A stretch of 64,000 nucleotides of DNA from Marthasterias glacialis. Taxonomy: Eukaryota > Echinodermata > Asteroidea > Forcipulatida > Asteriidae. The stretch is taken from assembly GCA_911728455.2 (NCBI GenBank), contig OU452222.1, positions 6,639,108-6,703,107 of the forward strand. The letters run 5' to 3'. The translations under genes were made by a program, and so were the position numbers. Each line of letters opens with the position of its first letter. Within the stretch, counting starts at the first letter, position 1. Positions 33,256 to 44,916 of the stretch are shown here, piece by piece. The notes under the pieces were generated by a model. It worked only from the letters and a program-made list of their open reading frames with translations, was not told where the DNA came from and did not search any database.

Positions 33256-34089
33256 AGCATGTCCAGTAACTGGGGTGTATGTTAACATTGGTTCATTGGT
33301 AGAAGTTAAGTTAGTAGAACTCCTTTTGTTTTACATTTGGGGGTTTTGTCAGTCGTACACAAGCCCCAGGGAGAATCAAGTGTGTGCAGAGCAGTTCAGC
33401 TTTTTTTTGCATGTCCAGCTAAAACAAAATGCTCAAAATGATGGCAAAAACATCACAAAATAGCTTGAAAGTTTCCTATACTGGTTTCTCAATATGTCAG
33501 AGATGAAGAGGGCCTGCATGTACACATACCAGGTATTTAATTGTATCCTTTTATGTTTTCTGTGCTCCAAATCTGTGTTTGTCAGGACAAAAACCATGCT
33601 GACAGTGAGGAACAGTCCGCCTAGTTTTTGGTTGTCCAGATTAGTCTGGCTGCCTGACCAAAGATTCCCTGACGACTCTTGTGAATGGGTCTGGGAACCA
33701 GATTAGCCAGTGTGTGCATGCTTTATGGGATCAGGATAAGACACTTTCTTGAATGTAAAAAAATGCACACTGGCCGGCAATAGTCGATACGCCACTGTTC
33801 GATGATTTTATAACGTTAAAAGCATGCATAACCCGCATCCGAAGGCAGATTAAAAATCACTATACACTCGCGATTTCAGCCATTTTTGCCAGGGTTGTGT
33901 CCATATTTGATAAATTTTCATCAATTTCTCAAATCGATACAACCAGTCAAAGGCCACAGAAATGATCAACATGAGTTGAGCGTCCACAAATCAATGATAA
34001 GTTGTGTTTAAATACTAAATTTATGAAGTACTTGAAGCTGCTCTACATGGTCAGTCTACCTTTTTTACAGTCGATTGTTTTTATATTTA
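33256..34089. other. Region upstream of the gene, no firm feature
   Basis: Apart from the candidate exon at 33,494, only scattered words are seen. No TATA box or CpG-rich promoter is obvious. Confidence 0.4.
33494..33532 (+). CDS. Candidate first coding exon of the 35-38 kb gene
   Basis: ATG opens a 13-codon exon, MSEMKRACMYTYQ, ending CAG before a GTATTT donor in phase 0. The next exon (35,443) starts in phase 0, so joining them keeps the frame through three downstream exons. A GTATTT donor is also used by the paralogous exon at 61,719. Support is limited to phase, an ATG and a weak donor. It lies just after the compound foldback element. The true start could instead be further upstream. 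Confidence 0.3.
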
Positions 34090-35248
34090 GGTGTTCGGCT
34101 ACCAGCTGAAGACCTATTGTTTTTGTTAAGTTTTTTGTTTTGTATTTTTTTTTCCTCGTATTCTTCTGCCTGAACCTTCTCGAGCAATTTTGAACAAAAG
34201 TAAAAGTTCTATGAACTTATCATGAACATCAACCTTAATGAGTAGACAAAACCAAAACTTTTTTGGAATGATGACAGCATTGATGGCGTCATAACGTTAA
34301 ATAAACCTTAAGTAATTTGAAAATTCATAACTTGAGAACCACAAATGCTACGAACATGATTCTTCCGCAACATAAAACCTCTTGTGATGATCTTCAAATT
34401 TCGTGCACAACTTGACCTCATTTGACCTTTACTTCCGTTTAAAACCGGAAGTTGAAGTAAAAATCATGTTATTTGGAGCTCTGGAGCCCAAGTGAATAAA
34501 AATATGAAAGCATTTTTAATGCACAATATGTTCTTTGACTCATGAGCATTCTAGAAATAAGATACATGTATATGACGTCATACCTACGTCACAACGAAAC
34601 TCGCTTACAAGGTCTGAAAAAAATTTTTTTTGCTAGATCTCCAAAAATAAAGCTGGTAGGGCCTACGCAATTGAAACTTGCTATATACCGTATACAGTGT
34701 ATATACCTAGACCACAGTGAGTACATGCCAAAGCAAATTTATGGGAATGATGACGCCATCGATGACGTCATTACATTAAATTGAAGCTTTATATTAAAAT
34801 AATAATGCTACATGTACATACATGATCTTTGTACCATATGGAAGCTCTTGAAGTATTACACAAATCTTACACAGTGTGACCCCATTTGACCTTTACTTCC
34901 GGTCGAAAGTTGAAGTTTGTTATAGAAAACTTTATTTCTCATTATTGTAAAGTTGTAAATTGTTATAACTATGTGATTTTATAGCCCTTGGTCAAACAGG
35001 GTACATCATTACATCAATTTTCAATCTTGTGGGCAATTCTAGATATCTTGTAAAAAGTGTGACCCCATTTGACCTTTAGTTCGTGTCAAAACCGGAAGAT
35101 GAAGTTTCAAATGACAAACCTTCATGCATAAAGATCAACAAAAGGTACAAATTAATATTTTGACCTTCAGCACAGCACAAGGAGACAACAAAACTTGTAT
35201 ATTGACCTTATTTTCAATTACGTAATCTATTACGTTCAGCCGAACACC
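34090..35248. mobile_element. 1.16-kb repeat bounded by GGTGTTCGGCT inverted ends
   Basis: Starts GGTGTTCGGCT (34,090) and ends AGCCGAACACC (35,248), an 11-bp inverted pair. The same terminal word recurs at about 43,596 (CAACCGAACACC). The interior holds an imperfect tandem repeat of roughly 478 bp: GGAATGATGAC.(G/A)C.(T)TGA at 34,265 and 34,742, and the phrase TTTGACCTTTACTTCC...CCGGAAG at 34,420, 34,890 and 35,065. The same CCGGAAGT phrase appears at 41,410 and 41,530. It would lie within intron 1 if the 33,494 exon is real. Confidence 0.55.
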
Positions 35249-35442
35249 GTGAGTTTGTCCACAAACTCTAAATGTCTAGTTTTGAATAATCTTGTAGACA
35301 TATTGAGTGCATGCTGTAAGACACCTTAATCAAATGCCACCAGATTCTACAGGCAGAGATGTCTACAGATACCCTAATCAAATGCCTAGAGACGTTTTGA
35401 TCATGTAACACAATTACAAGACATGTCTTTTTTATGTTGCAG

Positions 35443-35505
35443 AGGGCTGGAAGGCCAATAGTAGATCCCAATGTTAAATATAAGAAGACCAATGTAAAAG
35501 TAGAG
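35443..35505 (+). CDS. Exon of the unknown gene (21 codons, phase 0/0)
   Basis: RAGRPIVDPNVKYKKTNVKV(E), bounded by TTATGTTGCAG and GTAAGT. The other two frames contain stops. A homologous exon with conserved intron flanks lies at 61,719-61,772, which supports this as a real exon. Confidence 0.75.
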
Positions 35506-38500
35506 GTAAGTATATGTACATGTATTGTAGTAATTAGCATAATAAACATAATAAATAGTTCAACAAATAACCTGATACATGCTGCTTAGGCCCCCAAAAA
35601 TTTGAAAATGGGGTATTGGGTTTTATTTTAACATGATAGGGGCCGTTCAATTTGAAAGTGTGTATTACATGTAGATTGAGTCAAATGGGTGATTGGAAAA
35701 TGGGAAATTTCACACACACAAAATATATTTTTATGTGACATTGACTTTTTGCAGAATTTTTTTTAATAAATTATTAAAAATAATTGTAACAATGATATGT
35801 TTTCTCTTGAAATATCCATTTTATTTACCTTTCATCAAAGCATCTGGCTGAGTTCTAAAAAAGACTGCTAGATGACAGCAGCCAATATTGTGTAGTACTC
35901 AAACTCAAAACAAGTGTTGGGGTGCCAGCAAATCTGCTGGTTCAGGTTGAGTTATATGAACGCCTGTTCGCATTGGGGGACATGTTGCAGCATGGCTCAT
36001 GGTTGCAGTACATGTAGCTGTGAAAATTTGTTTTGTCTGTAGTCCGAAATTGCCATTGTCATTTTTTTTCGAAAATAAAAGTGGTTTAAAGTGGGAATCA
36101 CAATTTCAAACTGGGAAAAAAATGCTAGCTGTGATCTGTGCCACAAACTCAACACTCGAGGATTGTGCAGTTCATCATGTTCATGTGTATTTTGTATGGA
36201 ATCGATCCTCATTTGTACGTGTTCACATACATGTAAAGCCTGCAGTACACATCCGTATGGGCATGCCGGATATGCGTTAGTGGCACACAAACACATAAAC
36301 TTTGGATGTTTTGCATATAAGTTTGTTTGCGTTAAATATTTGGATTTCAGTGATGTTATATACACAGCAAAATTTGTTAAGTTTCATGAATTTTTGAATG
36401 ACCAAAAAGCAAACAAAACCATAGTGTTACCTTGGATACCATTTATGTGATTCGTTTACATGACCAGTATTTGTACCTTTCTTCACTTGCCAGTGAAATA
36501 GAAGACAAAAAAAGAAATGTTCCACCTGACGTGGTCCACAAATTTGTGGCTTACAGAATTTTTAAAAACGCAGTGTTTTTACTTGAGTTACATGCTATGA
36601 ATGCTCACTGCTTTTTGGGGGGTTTATTTTCAATTGCAGGCAATCATCATTCTGGAGATAGAAAGAAGTTATGTAAAATGGAATTCAGATAGACCAAAAG
36701 AATATAAATGGATAGGAGAATATAAACAACTCACAACACAAGACAAACAAAAGGTGTGGAAGATACTGCCCATAAACTCAACAATAATTTTGGACAACCT
36801 ACCAGAACCAAATCTATCAACAGATCTGCAGCAAGCCATCAGAGACATCAAATACAGAGAACAGGCGGGTTATTCTGTATGGGAGGTGGAAAGTAAGTAG
36901 CCTACATGTAGTTTGTACTAACACTTTACTCATTAGCACAGTTTGGTTTAGGTTATTTGGCATCTGTAAACATTGGTTGGTGGATTGAAAGAAAAAAAGG
37001 GGTAAAACAAGGAAATAAATCTATAAATGTCTTGTGTCAACATGGTCAATATTTATGAGTGTAACCATATATTATAGCTGCCAACTATTGCAAAAAATGT
37101 GTAATTTTTACAAATGTATTAATGTTTTATGAAAATACAAGTGCCCTTACTAAATATACAAATTTCAAATTTGTCCTTTAAATTAAAGGTATTGTATACT
37201 TTTGGTAGCATCTCAAAATCAGTGTCCACACTTTGTGTGATTCAACATATGCATGAACAAATAAACCTGTGAAAGTTTGAGCTCAATTGGTCATCGAGAT
37301 TACAAGAAAATAGTGAAAAGACACCTTTTGTGTTTTCTGTTTTTCAGTTTTTATCACGGACATGACATGTTTGATGGGGAGCCGGTGCAGAAACAGTGTT
37401 TCCAACATCATGGCTTCCAACACTCATGCAATATGAGGTCCAAAGTGAAATAGAAAGGACTTTTTTTTTCAATGCAGTGAGGATTTTACCTGTGTGTGCT
37501 GAATGAAATCTTTACGAGCGTTTTTATAAGAAGCAATTAAGATTATGCCATGGCAGGCATGAGGGAAAGCTTGTGAGAAGTTCGTGCAATCAGTTATCAC
37601 TGCAAGGAAAAATCCTTTTTATTTAATAGATAGGTGCACTCTATCAATCTGTAGCGTTACACATTTTTTGCTCAAAAGATCAAAATCACAAACAATTCAA
37701 ACTACTTCGGGTTTAAAAGAACACCCAGAAATGCTAAGATTGAACAAAAGAGCATCTTAATCTTCAAAGGTTTCCCAGTGCCCTCGAGCAGGCTCTGAAC
37801 CCCAGGCCATGACGGGTCTGGCCCTGGGCATACTGGGCATTCTCGAGACTGAGCTCTTATGTGTGGAATTAAATCAATTTCAAATGTACACAACACAAAG
37901 ATTATAAGTTCTGGCATGGTTTATTTATTGTATTTATTGCTTAAAATTCTGGTGTTTCATTCAGGGGAAATCAGCAAAATAAATCTTCAGGTCCACCCCT
38001 CATAGCTGCCTTTGAACAGTTTGGATAGTTACACCAACATGTGTTAATATGAATGTTAAAGAATTTGACCCTAGCTCATGTTCATTACCTTGTTGTCTTT
38101 TCAGACCACCTACAAGCAAATGTACAGATGAGAAGGCTTAAATATGGATTTCTAAAGCTATTCTCCAATGCTGCAGGGAAGGAGGCTATAGAGGCACTTA
38201 TAGAGGAACTATTGGGGATTCATAATAGCCCTGCTCCCATATACGAGGTAAGAAACATCGGCGGCAGTTCAAGGAGTGATGATAATGACCATCTAATAGG
38301 ATTTCAATTTCATGAAATTGACTCAACTTCTGAAGATGGCCAAACACCCTCACCTCCACAGTATTCAAGTGATGAAGACTTCCAGTTCAATCCGTCATCA
38401 AATGCTTCTACAGAAATTGACCAAAATACGGAGCGCACTTCTCGCAGTAGGGACGTGCAAAAAACATGGCCCACTGATTCTACTTTTCCAGACATTGTTG

Positions 38501-38841
38501 ACAAACACACTTTTGTGCCGGACGGAACATGTCAATTGATAGATGGCAATATGTTGTTGATAGAATCTCTGAAAAGTGGCTTTGGGGATATTTCTGAGCG
38601 AAGCAAAAAGCAACTGTTTTATGAGTGTTGCTCAGATTTAACAAAGCAGAAGGAGTTGGCAGGCTTAATTCTTAATGCGCAGCAAGCCGTGTTATTTCAT
38701 TTCCTACGAGATGATACAGAATCTACAATCGTTACCAGAATGAATACTTATGACTTTACGGGTCCAGAGACCAACAACCTTGAGAAATTGTGCAAGGATA
38801 TACTAAAATTAATCACCCAAATTGAAAAACAATTTGAATAG
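35443..38841 (+). CDS. Three-exon gene of unknown family (spliced model)
   Basis: Exons 35,443-35,505, 36,640-36,892 and 38,105-38,841 join in frame (63 nt, 253 nt, 737 nt; phases 0 then 1) to encode about 350 residues ending in TAG. Each junction has a strong site: acceptors TTATGTTGCAG, TTCAATTGCAG and TTGTCTTTTCAG; donors GTAAGT twice. AATAAA follows seven bases after the stop. Residues from exon 2 (SYVKWNSDRPKEYKWIGEYK) are basic and aromatic. Exon 3 begins with a helical segment (MRRLKYGFLKLFSNAAGKEA), then an acidic Ser/Thr/Pro-rich probably disordered stretch, then a helical C-terminus (LEKLCKDILKLITQIEKQFE). No transmembrane segment, signal peptide or zinc finger. I do not recognise the family and assign no function. 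Codon-level coherence across three exons makes it the most credible gene in the window; the 5' end is incomplete or begins at 33,494. Confidence 0.75.
36640..36892 (+). CDS. Exon of the unknown gene (84 codons + 1 nt)
   Basis: Begins AIIILEIERSYVKW after TTTTCAATTGCAG and ends SVWEVE before GTAAGT at 36,893. The frame stays open upstream into the intron but stops right after the donor (TAG at 36,898), as expected for an exon edge. Confidence 0.78.
38105..38841 (+). CDS. Terminal exon of the unknown gene (245 codons with stop)
   Basis: The acceptor TGTTGTCTTTTCAG leads into NHLQANVQMRRLKYGF once the split codon is joined. It has an acidic low-complexity middle (SSDEDFQFNPSSNASTEIDQ) and a helical C-terminus, with stop TAG at 38,839-38,841. 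The longest ordinary open frame in the 33-53 kb interval. Confidence 0.8.
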
Positions 38842-38847
38842 CAACTG

Positions 38848-38853
38848 AATAAA
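38848..38853 (+). terminator. Poly(A) signal
   Basis: AATAAA seven bases after the stop codon of the unknown gene. A second one (CAATAAAC at about 38,925) could serve as alternative. Confidence 0.6.
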
Positions 38854-40850
38854 GCATAAGATTTTCTGCATTGTGAAACCTCAGAAAAAATGCTGTTGCA
38901 TGTTTTTGAATCTTTGTACTCCTTCAATAAACTCAAAACATCTGGTGGCATTTGGTCAAGGTGTCTATTGGAACATGTATTTAATGTGCAACAAGTTTGT
39001 TGGCATTTGAATAGGGTAATTGATGGCCTCAACTCAAAAATACGTGGTAGCATATTTTGGTCTCAATATTTAGGAAGGCCATTTCAAGAGCTTCAAGATG
39101 ATGTAAAGTTTATCACTGTATGTTCTTTACTTCCAAACGTAGCATGTCATGCTTATTAGTCAAAAGTTCATTAACCCCTACATGTATCTCAAAAAAAAAA
39201 AAAATTAACAGAATGACAAAAGATTTTGGTTCTGGGGGTTTCTCATAGAGTCCCAGCAGCACATTGAATTGTGTTTCAATCCGTGACAGTCATGTCCAAA
39301 AGTTGTCACGGAATGACCTATGTTAAAGGCACAACTTTAAAAAAACCTAGAATATTATTGTTATTTTTATCATTCACAAAACTAACGTTAACTAGAGAAT
39401 CATTCTTTACACAATAGTTTTAAATATACTATGAATTTGAGTTTGAAGTTTAAATAAGCCGAAGTAAAGTATATAAAATGGGTAAAACCTAATATATATA
39501 TTGAAAGTTATGTTTTTCTTTTGATAACATCGGTTGTAATCTAATAGCAGTGAATCAAATACCAACAGACTTTTAACCTTGGCTTGACCAGATGCCTTTT
39601 GACTGGAGACGTTTTTCCTTCCAACCTTTCATATGAAGTACTGAATGTATTGCAGTTTACTTCAACTGCAATTCAATAGGTCAAACATGGGATTGGTCAA
39701 GCTGACGTTGCAGTGTTCTCACATGTATTTTGTTTGTTTCAACATATACATAAATCATCTTTTTCTTGCTTTAAGATTAGTATTTGGGACAAACCCTGTG
39801 AGGCTTCCTTTAAAAGCAGGTTAAATTTACATTTGAAATTGCCATTGCTGGTGAAATTCAATGACTGTGACTAGCGATTACCTATACCATTGTTTGAAAT
39901 GATAAATAATTTTAGAAATTGTTTTGATGGAATAATGGTATTCAGACTTGTGTATATAGAGCTTCATAAGAAGCATATCAACTTTTTTTAATGGCGGTTG
40001 TTGATAAAATTCAATGACTATGTCACTAAGTGATTACGAAAGTACATATAAATAGTTTACAAAAAGTATTTACACAAATCATTTCAGTAACTGTGATTTA
40101 TAGTTGAGTACGTGCAGTAAATTTGATCACCTATTGGTAATGTCATTGGTGTAAATATCATTTTCTCAAAGATATACAGCAAGTAGATATTTGATCACAT
40201 GATGTTACCGCAAACCAAATTATACAAATGAATCTTTACTTGAATTATTGTACATGTTTTCAGGCGATTTTTATGAAACTTGCCACAATGTTAATTTTAC
40301 CTACATGATGATGAAAAATGAATTCAGAAATTTGCTTTATAAGAAGATTTTATGTTGTTTTTGCCAATTTGTGGTCAGAAATCATATTTTCCCATAAATT
40401 CCATATTTTTTTGTCAGAATTCCAATTTGTTTTTGCAAATTTGTTTACTTTAACATAATCCAAAAAATGAGAAAAATTTCTATCACTAGGGTCTCCGTTG
40501 AGGGTGCTAAAATAGCTGTTTTATCCCATTTTGGGGGATAGTCACGTTTTTTTCACTTTTTACTCTTAGATATCGATATAACCGCCCACCTTTGGGGCCC
40601 AGGGTGCAATTATGGGGCCTGTTTGACTATTCTGTGGTATTTCTTGGACTGAAAAATTAAAAATTATAATGCTTAAAATAGTCCATTGAGAAAATATTTA
40701 GAATAGTTTAAACCCCTGAAAATAGGCTAAAAATACCAAATCTATATTCCCACAATGCACTTCAAACTATCATGTGACAGATTGCTATCACTGTTAGTGA
40801 AGAATTACTTTTCAAAATGTGGACAATTTGTTGAAAAAAAATCACTTCAA
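38854..40850. other. Gene 3' flank, AT-rich, with a dispersed repeat
   Basis: No further exon is evident. 39,585-39,780 is related to 51,240-51,405 (shared GATTGGT.(T/A)GCTGAC.TT.GCAGTGTTC and the preceding CAAT..GGTCAAAC words). An A-run at 39,190 may mark an insertion. The remainder has no recognisable feature. Confidence 0.45.
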
Positions 40851-40869
40851 AAAACGCCAACTGCTGACC

Positions 40870-41405
40870 CTCGCTTGTCGCTTACTCAAAATTATTTTGC
40901 AAACAGACTCATTTTAGTTATTGCAATCAATTGACTTTTTCAAATACAATCATATGCTTATTCCACTTAATTCATCACGCTTACACGTACTCAAAATCAG
41001 TTGTTTGGTGTACACCAGCGGCGTAGCTAAGGGTGGGGGCGCACACCCCCATGAGAAATTGTCGCCCCTCACCCCCCCCCCAGTCGCCCCACGCTGGAAA
41101 TCCGATAAACGCGGAAAGACAAATGCCAAAATGTGTTTGGCCAGCCCCCCCCCCCTCCCCCTAGTCGCCTCCCTGTAGGGAGAATCCTGGCTATGCCGCT
41201 GCTGCCGGTTACTTGGAATCATTTCACTTACTTGGAATCATGTCATTCACTCAGAATTATCTCGGAATCATTTCAGTTATTGGAATAAATTCGCTTATTT
41301 GAATATAATCATTATGCTTATAAATTCTGATTAATCTCGCTTACTCAAAATCATTTTGCTTACGCCAAGTCATTTCGCTTTACTCATGATCCTTTCGCTT
41401 ACTCG
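40870..41405 (+). repeat. Degenerate 17-20 bp minisatellite (TTCGCTTACTCGGAATCAT)
   Basis: Loose repeats of CGCTTACTC.(A/G)AATCATTT flank both sides of the MITE at 41,016-41,201, so the MITE inserted into the array. Confidence 0.6.
41016..41201. mobile_element. 186-bp MITE with AGCGGCGTAGC termini
   Basis: Starts CAGCGGCGTAGCTAAGGG and ends GGCTATGCCGCTG (imperfect inverted ends). The C-rich interior carries two C-runs. Such GCGGCGTAGCC-ended MITEs are common in invertebrate genomes (recalled). Confidence 0.6.
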
Positions 41406-41578
41406 GAATTGACCTTTACTTCCGGGTCAACCGGAAGTTGGACTGTATTTCAAAAACTAAGCCGATTTTCAAATTCTTTGCAGTTATAGACTCTTTGGGC
41501 ATTGAAAAATAGCCTTGGGTTACCGTGACCCCTCATTGACCTTTACTTACAGGTCAACCGGAAGTGGGACCATATCTC
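41406..41578 (+). repeat. Two CCGGAAGT-type repeat units
   Basis: TTGACCTTTACTTCC(G)GGTCAACCGGAAGT occurs at about 41,410 and 41,535, the same phrase as in the 34,090-35,248 element. Confidence 0.55.
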
Positions 41579-41850
41579 AAGAACTACCGGAAGAATTTGG
41601 CATTCCGAAAGACGATCTTGTTACCATTTTCATGACCTACGTTCGCCCCATCTTTGAATACGCTGCTCCTTTATGGCATTCGGGTTTAACATGTAAGCAA
41701 TCTCCAGCTATTGAATCCATCCAAAAACTGGCTTGCAAAAGGGAAAGGAAAGAGATAAGATGTCTGTACACTGTTCCGCCCAAATATTTTCTTGGCTTAT
41801 TTACGATTATTTATTTTAATTCTTCGGACAAAATACAATTTACAATTTAA
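41579..41850 (+). pseudogene. Non-LTR reverse transcriptase fragment
   Basis: Reads LPEEFGIPKDDLVTIFMTYV then RPIFEYAAPLWHSGLT and SPAIESIQKLACKR. The DLV.I..TYVRP..EYA.P.WH.GLT....AIE.IQK pattern is the conserved segment downstream of the reverse-transcriptase catalytic core in CR1/Jockey-like LINEs. The catalytic domain itself is absent and the frame decays after about residue 85, so it is a short dead copy. It starts inside a CCGGAAGT repeat unit. Sequence to about 42,000 may be the diverged 3' part. Confidence 0.75.
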
Positions 41851-42254
41851 GAGCAAAGGCTGTCCAGGGAGAGGCAAAGGTTACAAACTGTCATTACGAT
41901 CTGTCAGTGTGACTCATGGGAATTTCGAAATTGCTTCCATTGCCACTTCAAGAATACAAAAGGCAACAGTGGGTGTTTAAATCAAGCCTCTTAACTCTGA
42001 AGTGGTCTGGGGTAACTGACCATTCCATGACTGTTTATATCCTGTTTTTCTTTGGGTCAAAAAAGAAAGAGAAAAAAGGGATCCTTTTCTTGGACAGTCT
42101 ATGGGCAATGGTTAAACCTGACCTTTTTTATTTTTGCTTTAAGCAGAAAAAAACTCCTTAGGAAAGAACATAAAAAGGCCAACATGGGGTCAAAACATAA
42201 CATAAGAAAATAAAATATTTTACATTGTGACATACCCTGGTTATTCTATACAGT

Positions 42255-42355
42255 GACGTGTGGATGAATTATCATTATTATCATTACTGGTTTATTAAAA
42301 TCTGCTCATTGCAGCCAGCAGGCTGAAACATAATACAGATTTTGTGTCTCATGAT
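42255..42355 (-). mobile_element. Possible LINE 3' tail
   Basis: On the minus strand CTGGCTGCAATGAGCAG, then TTTTAATAAACCAG, is followed by TAATGATAATAATGATAAT, an A/T-rich simple tail like that at 43,944. Confidence 0.4.
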
Positions 42356-42361
42356 GAATTA

Positions 42362-43109
42362 GGCCAAGTAAAAAAATCTAAAGTGTTTCTCGTCCCCGCC
42401 CGCCTCTTTTTTTTTCTTTTTTTGACTATTTACTATTTTTCAGGAAAAAAAAGGAAAACAAATCTTAAATTTGATTTTTTGAAGATTTAAAGCTGAAATA
42501 ATGTTTCGTTTTTTTATAAAACTGAGTGGCATCTCTGATATTTTGAATCTCCTGAATCCAATTAGATGGGCCAAAATAACAGCTTTGCCTCAAGAATTCC
42601 CAACTTTCTCATTTCAATATTCTCAGGAGTGCTGTCCCTAGCTAGTTGAGGGCTAAAAGTGTGATTCTCCTGACTTAATACACTGCAAAAACTGGGGTGT
42701 TAATTTGATTCTTTCTGGTATCTATATGTGACAACACCGACATGGTGTTCATTTTACTAACGTTGTAGCATGGGGGAAAATTAACACTGTGTCGGTGTTG
42801 TCACATAAAGATACCAGAAAGAATCAAATTAACACCCCAGTTTTTGCAGTGTAGATCATCAGTGTCTTGGCACCAAACCCAGCTCTTTTCAGAGCGGACG
42901 GCAACTGCTGTCGTAGGTAATGGTGCTGTGATTCTACGGTGAATGGTCTTACAAATCATTTGTTTTACCCATAATTATAGCACAATATCTGTGAATATTT
43001 AGCATGGCGGCCATCTTGGAAAAAATAGCTTAAAAAAATAGTAACGCCCTGCCGCCTCCTTTTTTTGAAAAAATCCGGACGAGAAACTCGTTTCTTTTTT
43101 TATTTGGCC
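42362..43109. mobile_element. 748-bp PIF/Harbinger-like MITE
   Basis: Inverted ends: GGCCAAGTAAAAAAATC...GTTTCTCGTCC on the left and GGACGAGAAAC...TTTATTTGGCC on the right. Flanked by the 3-bp direct repeat TTA (42,359-42,361 and 43,110-43,112). Three-base TTA/TWA duplications and GGCC-type ends are hallmarks of PIF/Harbinger elements (known). No transposase frame. The centre is occupied by a younger TA-flanked MITE. Confidence 0.8.
42681..42851. mobile_element. 171-bp TA-flanked MITE (CACTGCAAAAACTG ends)
   Basis: CACTGCAAAAACTGGGGTG at 42,681 is inverted at 42,851 with a TA on either side. Inverted homology extends about 65 bp per arm (TTCTTTCTGGTATCT, TGTGACAACACCGACA). Nested within the 42,362-43,109 element. 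Confidence 0.9.
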
Positions 43110-43112
43110 TTA

Positions 43113-43943
43113 TATTATTATTATTATTATTATGTATTTGAAATGATGTGTAGGCCTAATTGTATGTTTACAAAGCAGATTTGACGTAATGTATGTGTCT
43201 TTCTTTCTTATCTGTTTGATTTTATTGGATTATACAGATAAGTTTGTAATAAGTGCTAATTTACTTTTTAATTAAATATTTTAAAACAAAAACTATGTGT
43301 TATAAGTTGACAGATGTGGTTGATACTATCTATACTATACTATCATTTTGTTGTATAATATATTGTTACATAACAGGTTTACGGGCCAGCGAACACAGGC
43401 TGGCTGCAGGTTTCAAGGACACAAACTGTGTGACATTTTTACAACAAAACGGCGTGCATTTTGTTTAAGAATTGAATCTCACCAAATGAAATCCCATTCA
43501 ACTTTTGGGTCAAGCAGATAATCGACCATATTTAGCTTTAGGTTTTACACCAAAAAAAAATAATTATTTTCAATTATGTAATCACTTTGTTACGTTCAAC
43601 CGAACACCTGACAAACTCTCAATATTCAGACTTGTGTATAGCTAATGTTCGGCTTATGAAATTTACCTAAATTTATTATTATTTATTTTACTATAACTGC
43701 ATTGTTCATTGTTTCAAGTTGTTTTTATGAAAGATACTTTTCTGGAAATCTGTCGGCAGATTAGAGCTTGTTTAGATTTGTAGTTGAATGAATTGCAGTT
43801 GGGTGAGCATAAATTTAAACCTTGCTCAATAAATATGAAATGAATTATAATTAACCCGAATACTTATACTCAAAGAGTTATTATTGTGAGATGCATTTGT
43901 CAAGATGAATAAAATAATAAATGGAAATTAGACCATTGAGCTA
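43113..43943. other. AT-rich interval with ATT microsatellite and repeat fragments
   Basis: (ATT)n at about 43,113-43,133. TACGTTCAACCGAACACC at about 43,590 is a lone copy of the terminal motif of the 34,090 element. 43,845-43,925 is a direct repeat of 51,957-52,037 (AATTAA(C/T)CCGAATACTT, TTATTGTGAGATGCATT). No gene. Confidence 0.5.
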
Positions 43944-44905
43944 CTTTTATTTTATTATTATTATTATTAAAATGGTTTATTCAACATTCAAATCTCGCAG
44001 CCCTGGAGCTGAATTACATTTGAATTTACAAAAAGCAAACACATTTGCTATAAAAATATGTACACAATGAGAAAATTTAGACAAAAAACAGATTAGCAAA
44101 ATTTACAAAAAAACAACAATTAAAAACAGACACGTTATTACAAAGGGGAAAACTAACCGTGATAAAAAGATAAAGAAGATGACAAAACCAGGTTAAAAAT
44201 TACTATTCAGCAGTTTAGTTAAAAAAGGGATGGTGCTGTTTTTATAACGATTGGTGTGGCAGAGAGGGAGAGCAAGATTATTAGAGTTGCGAAGGTTGAT
44301 TGATCTTAAGGGAGGAAGCCATTCTCTGTACTCAGAATCAATAAGACGTTTACCAAATTTAAGGGAAAGAAGATTGCGTCTTTCTTTAAGGGTGTCAAGT
44401 TTCAACCTACTGCATATAGACTGATATGAAGTGTGACTATTTACATCAATAGAAAGAATTGTTCTGGGCGCTCTTTTCTGAAGTTTTTCCAACTCGTTGC
44501 TTTGGGCGCTAGTTAATCCAGAATTCCAGACAGGGCTGGCAAACTCCACAGAGGGCCTAACATATTGCACATACACCCTTACCAAGTCGTCAACTGGGAC
44601 ACCACAGCGTTTGAGTTGTCTAAGAAAATACAGTCTATTATTAAAAAGAAATGCAAATTTTGTTAATTTGTAAATTCCATTTCAGGTCATTTTGAATATA
44701 AACACCAAGTATTTTAAGGAAATTACACTGATCAACATTGAAACCGTTAATACGAAGGGCATGCGGGTAAATAGGTTTGTTCTTTTTAAAACTCACAGTC
44801 ATGGCTTTACATTTACTTGGATTCAATTTCATGTTATTATTTACCGTCCAATCGTGGAGACGATTAAGCTCACACTGGGTTTTACGAATTTGTAAGGCAT
44901 TCTGG
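43944..44905 (-). mobile_element. 5'-truncated non-LTR retrotransposon
   Basis: Minus-strand 3' portion of a LINE: the reverse-transcriptase thumb region, connection region, a stop, about 200 bp of 3' UTR with AATAAA, and an (AAT)n-type simple tail at 43,944-43,970. Truncated at its 5' side near 44,905, where it meets the inverted-exon homology. The tail style and truncation are typical of target-primed insertions. Confidence 0.85.
44193..44832 (-). pseudogene. LINE reverse transcriptase C-terminal region, frameshifted
   Basis: The first part, MKLNPSKCKAMTVSFKKNKP ... FLKILGVYIQNDLKWN, matches the conserved LN..KC......F and LGV.....L.W segments after the RT catalytic box. A single frameshift near 44,660 leads to RLYFLRQLKRCGVPVDDLV, then RVYVQYVRPSVEFASPVWNS, and a terminal LPLCHTNRYKNSTIPFLTKL before the stop. 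Upstream catalytic YADD region lost by truncation. CR1/L2-like family is my best guess. It cannot encode an active enzyme; its close match to the consensus pattern suggests moderate age. Confidence 0.85.
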
Positions 44906-44916
44906 AAAGACTTGAG

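Noticed and set aside
38890..39159. 89-codon plus frame just after the gene's poly(A) signal
   Set aside because: Downstream of stop and AATAAA, no start or splice context, no motif; probably 3' flank.
40921..41222. Opposed 85-90 codon frames at the MITE
   Set aside because: Derived from C-rich MITE and flanking minisatellite.
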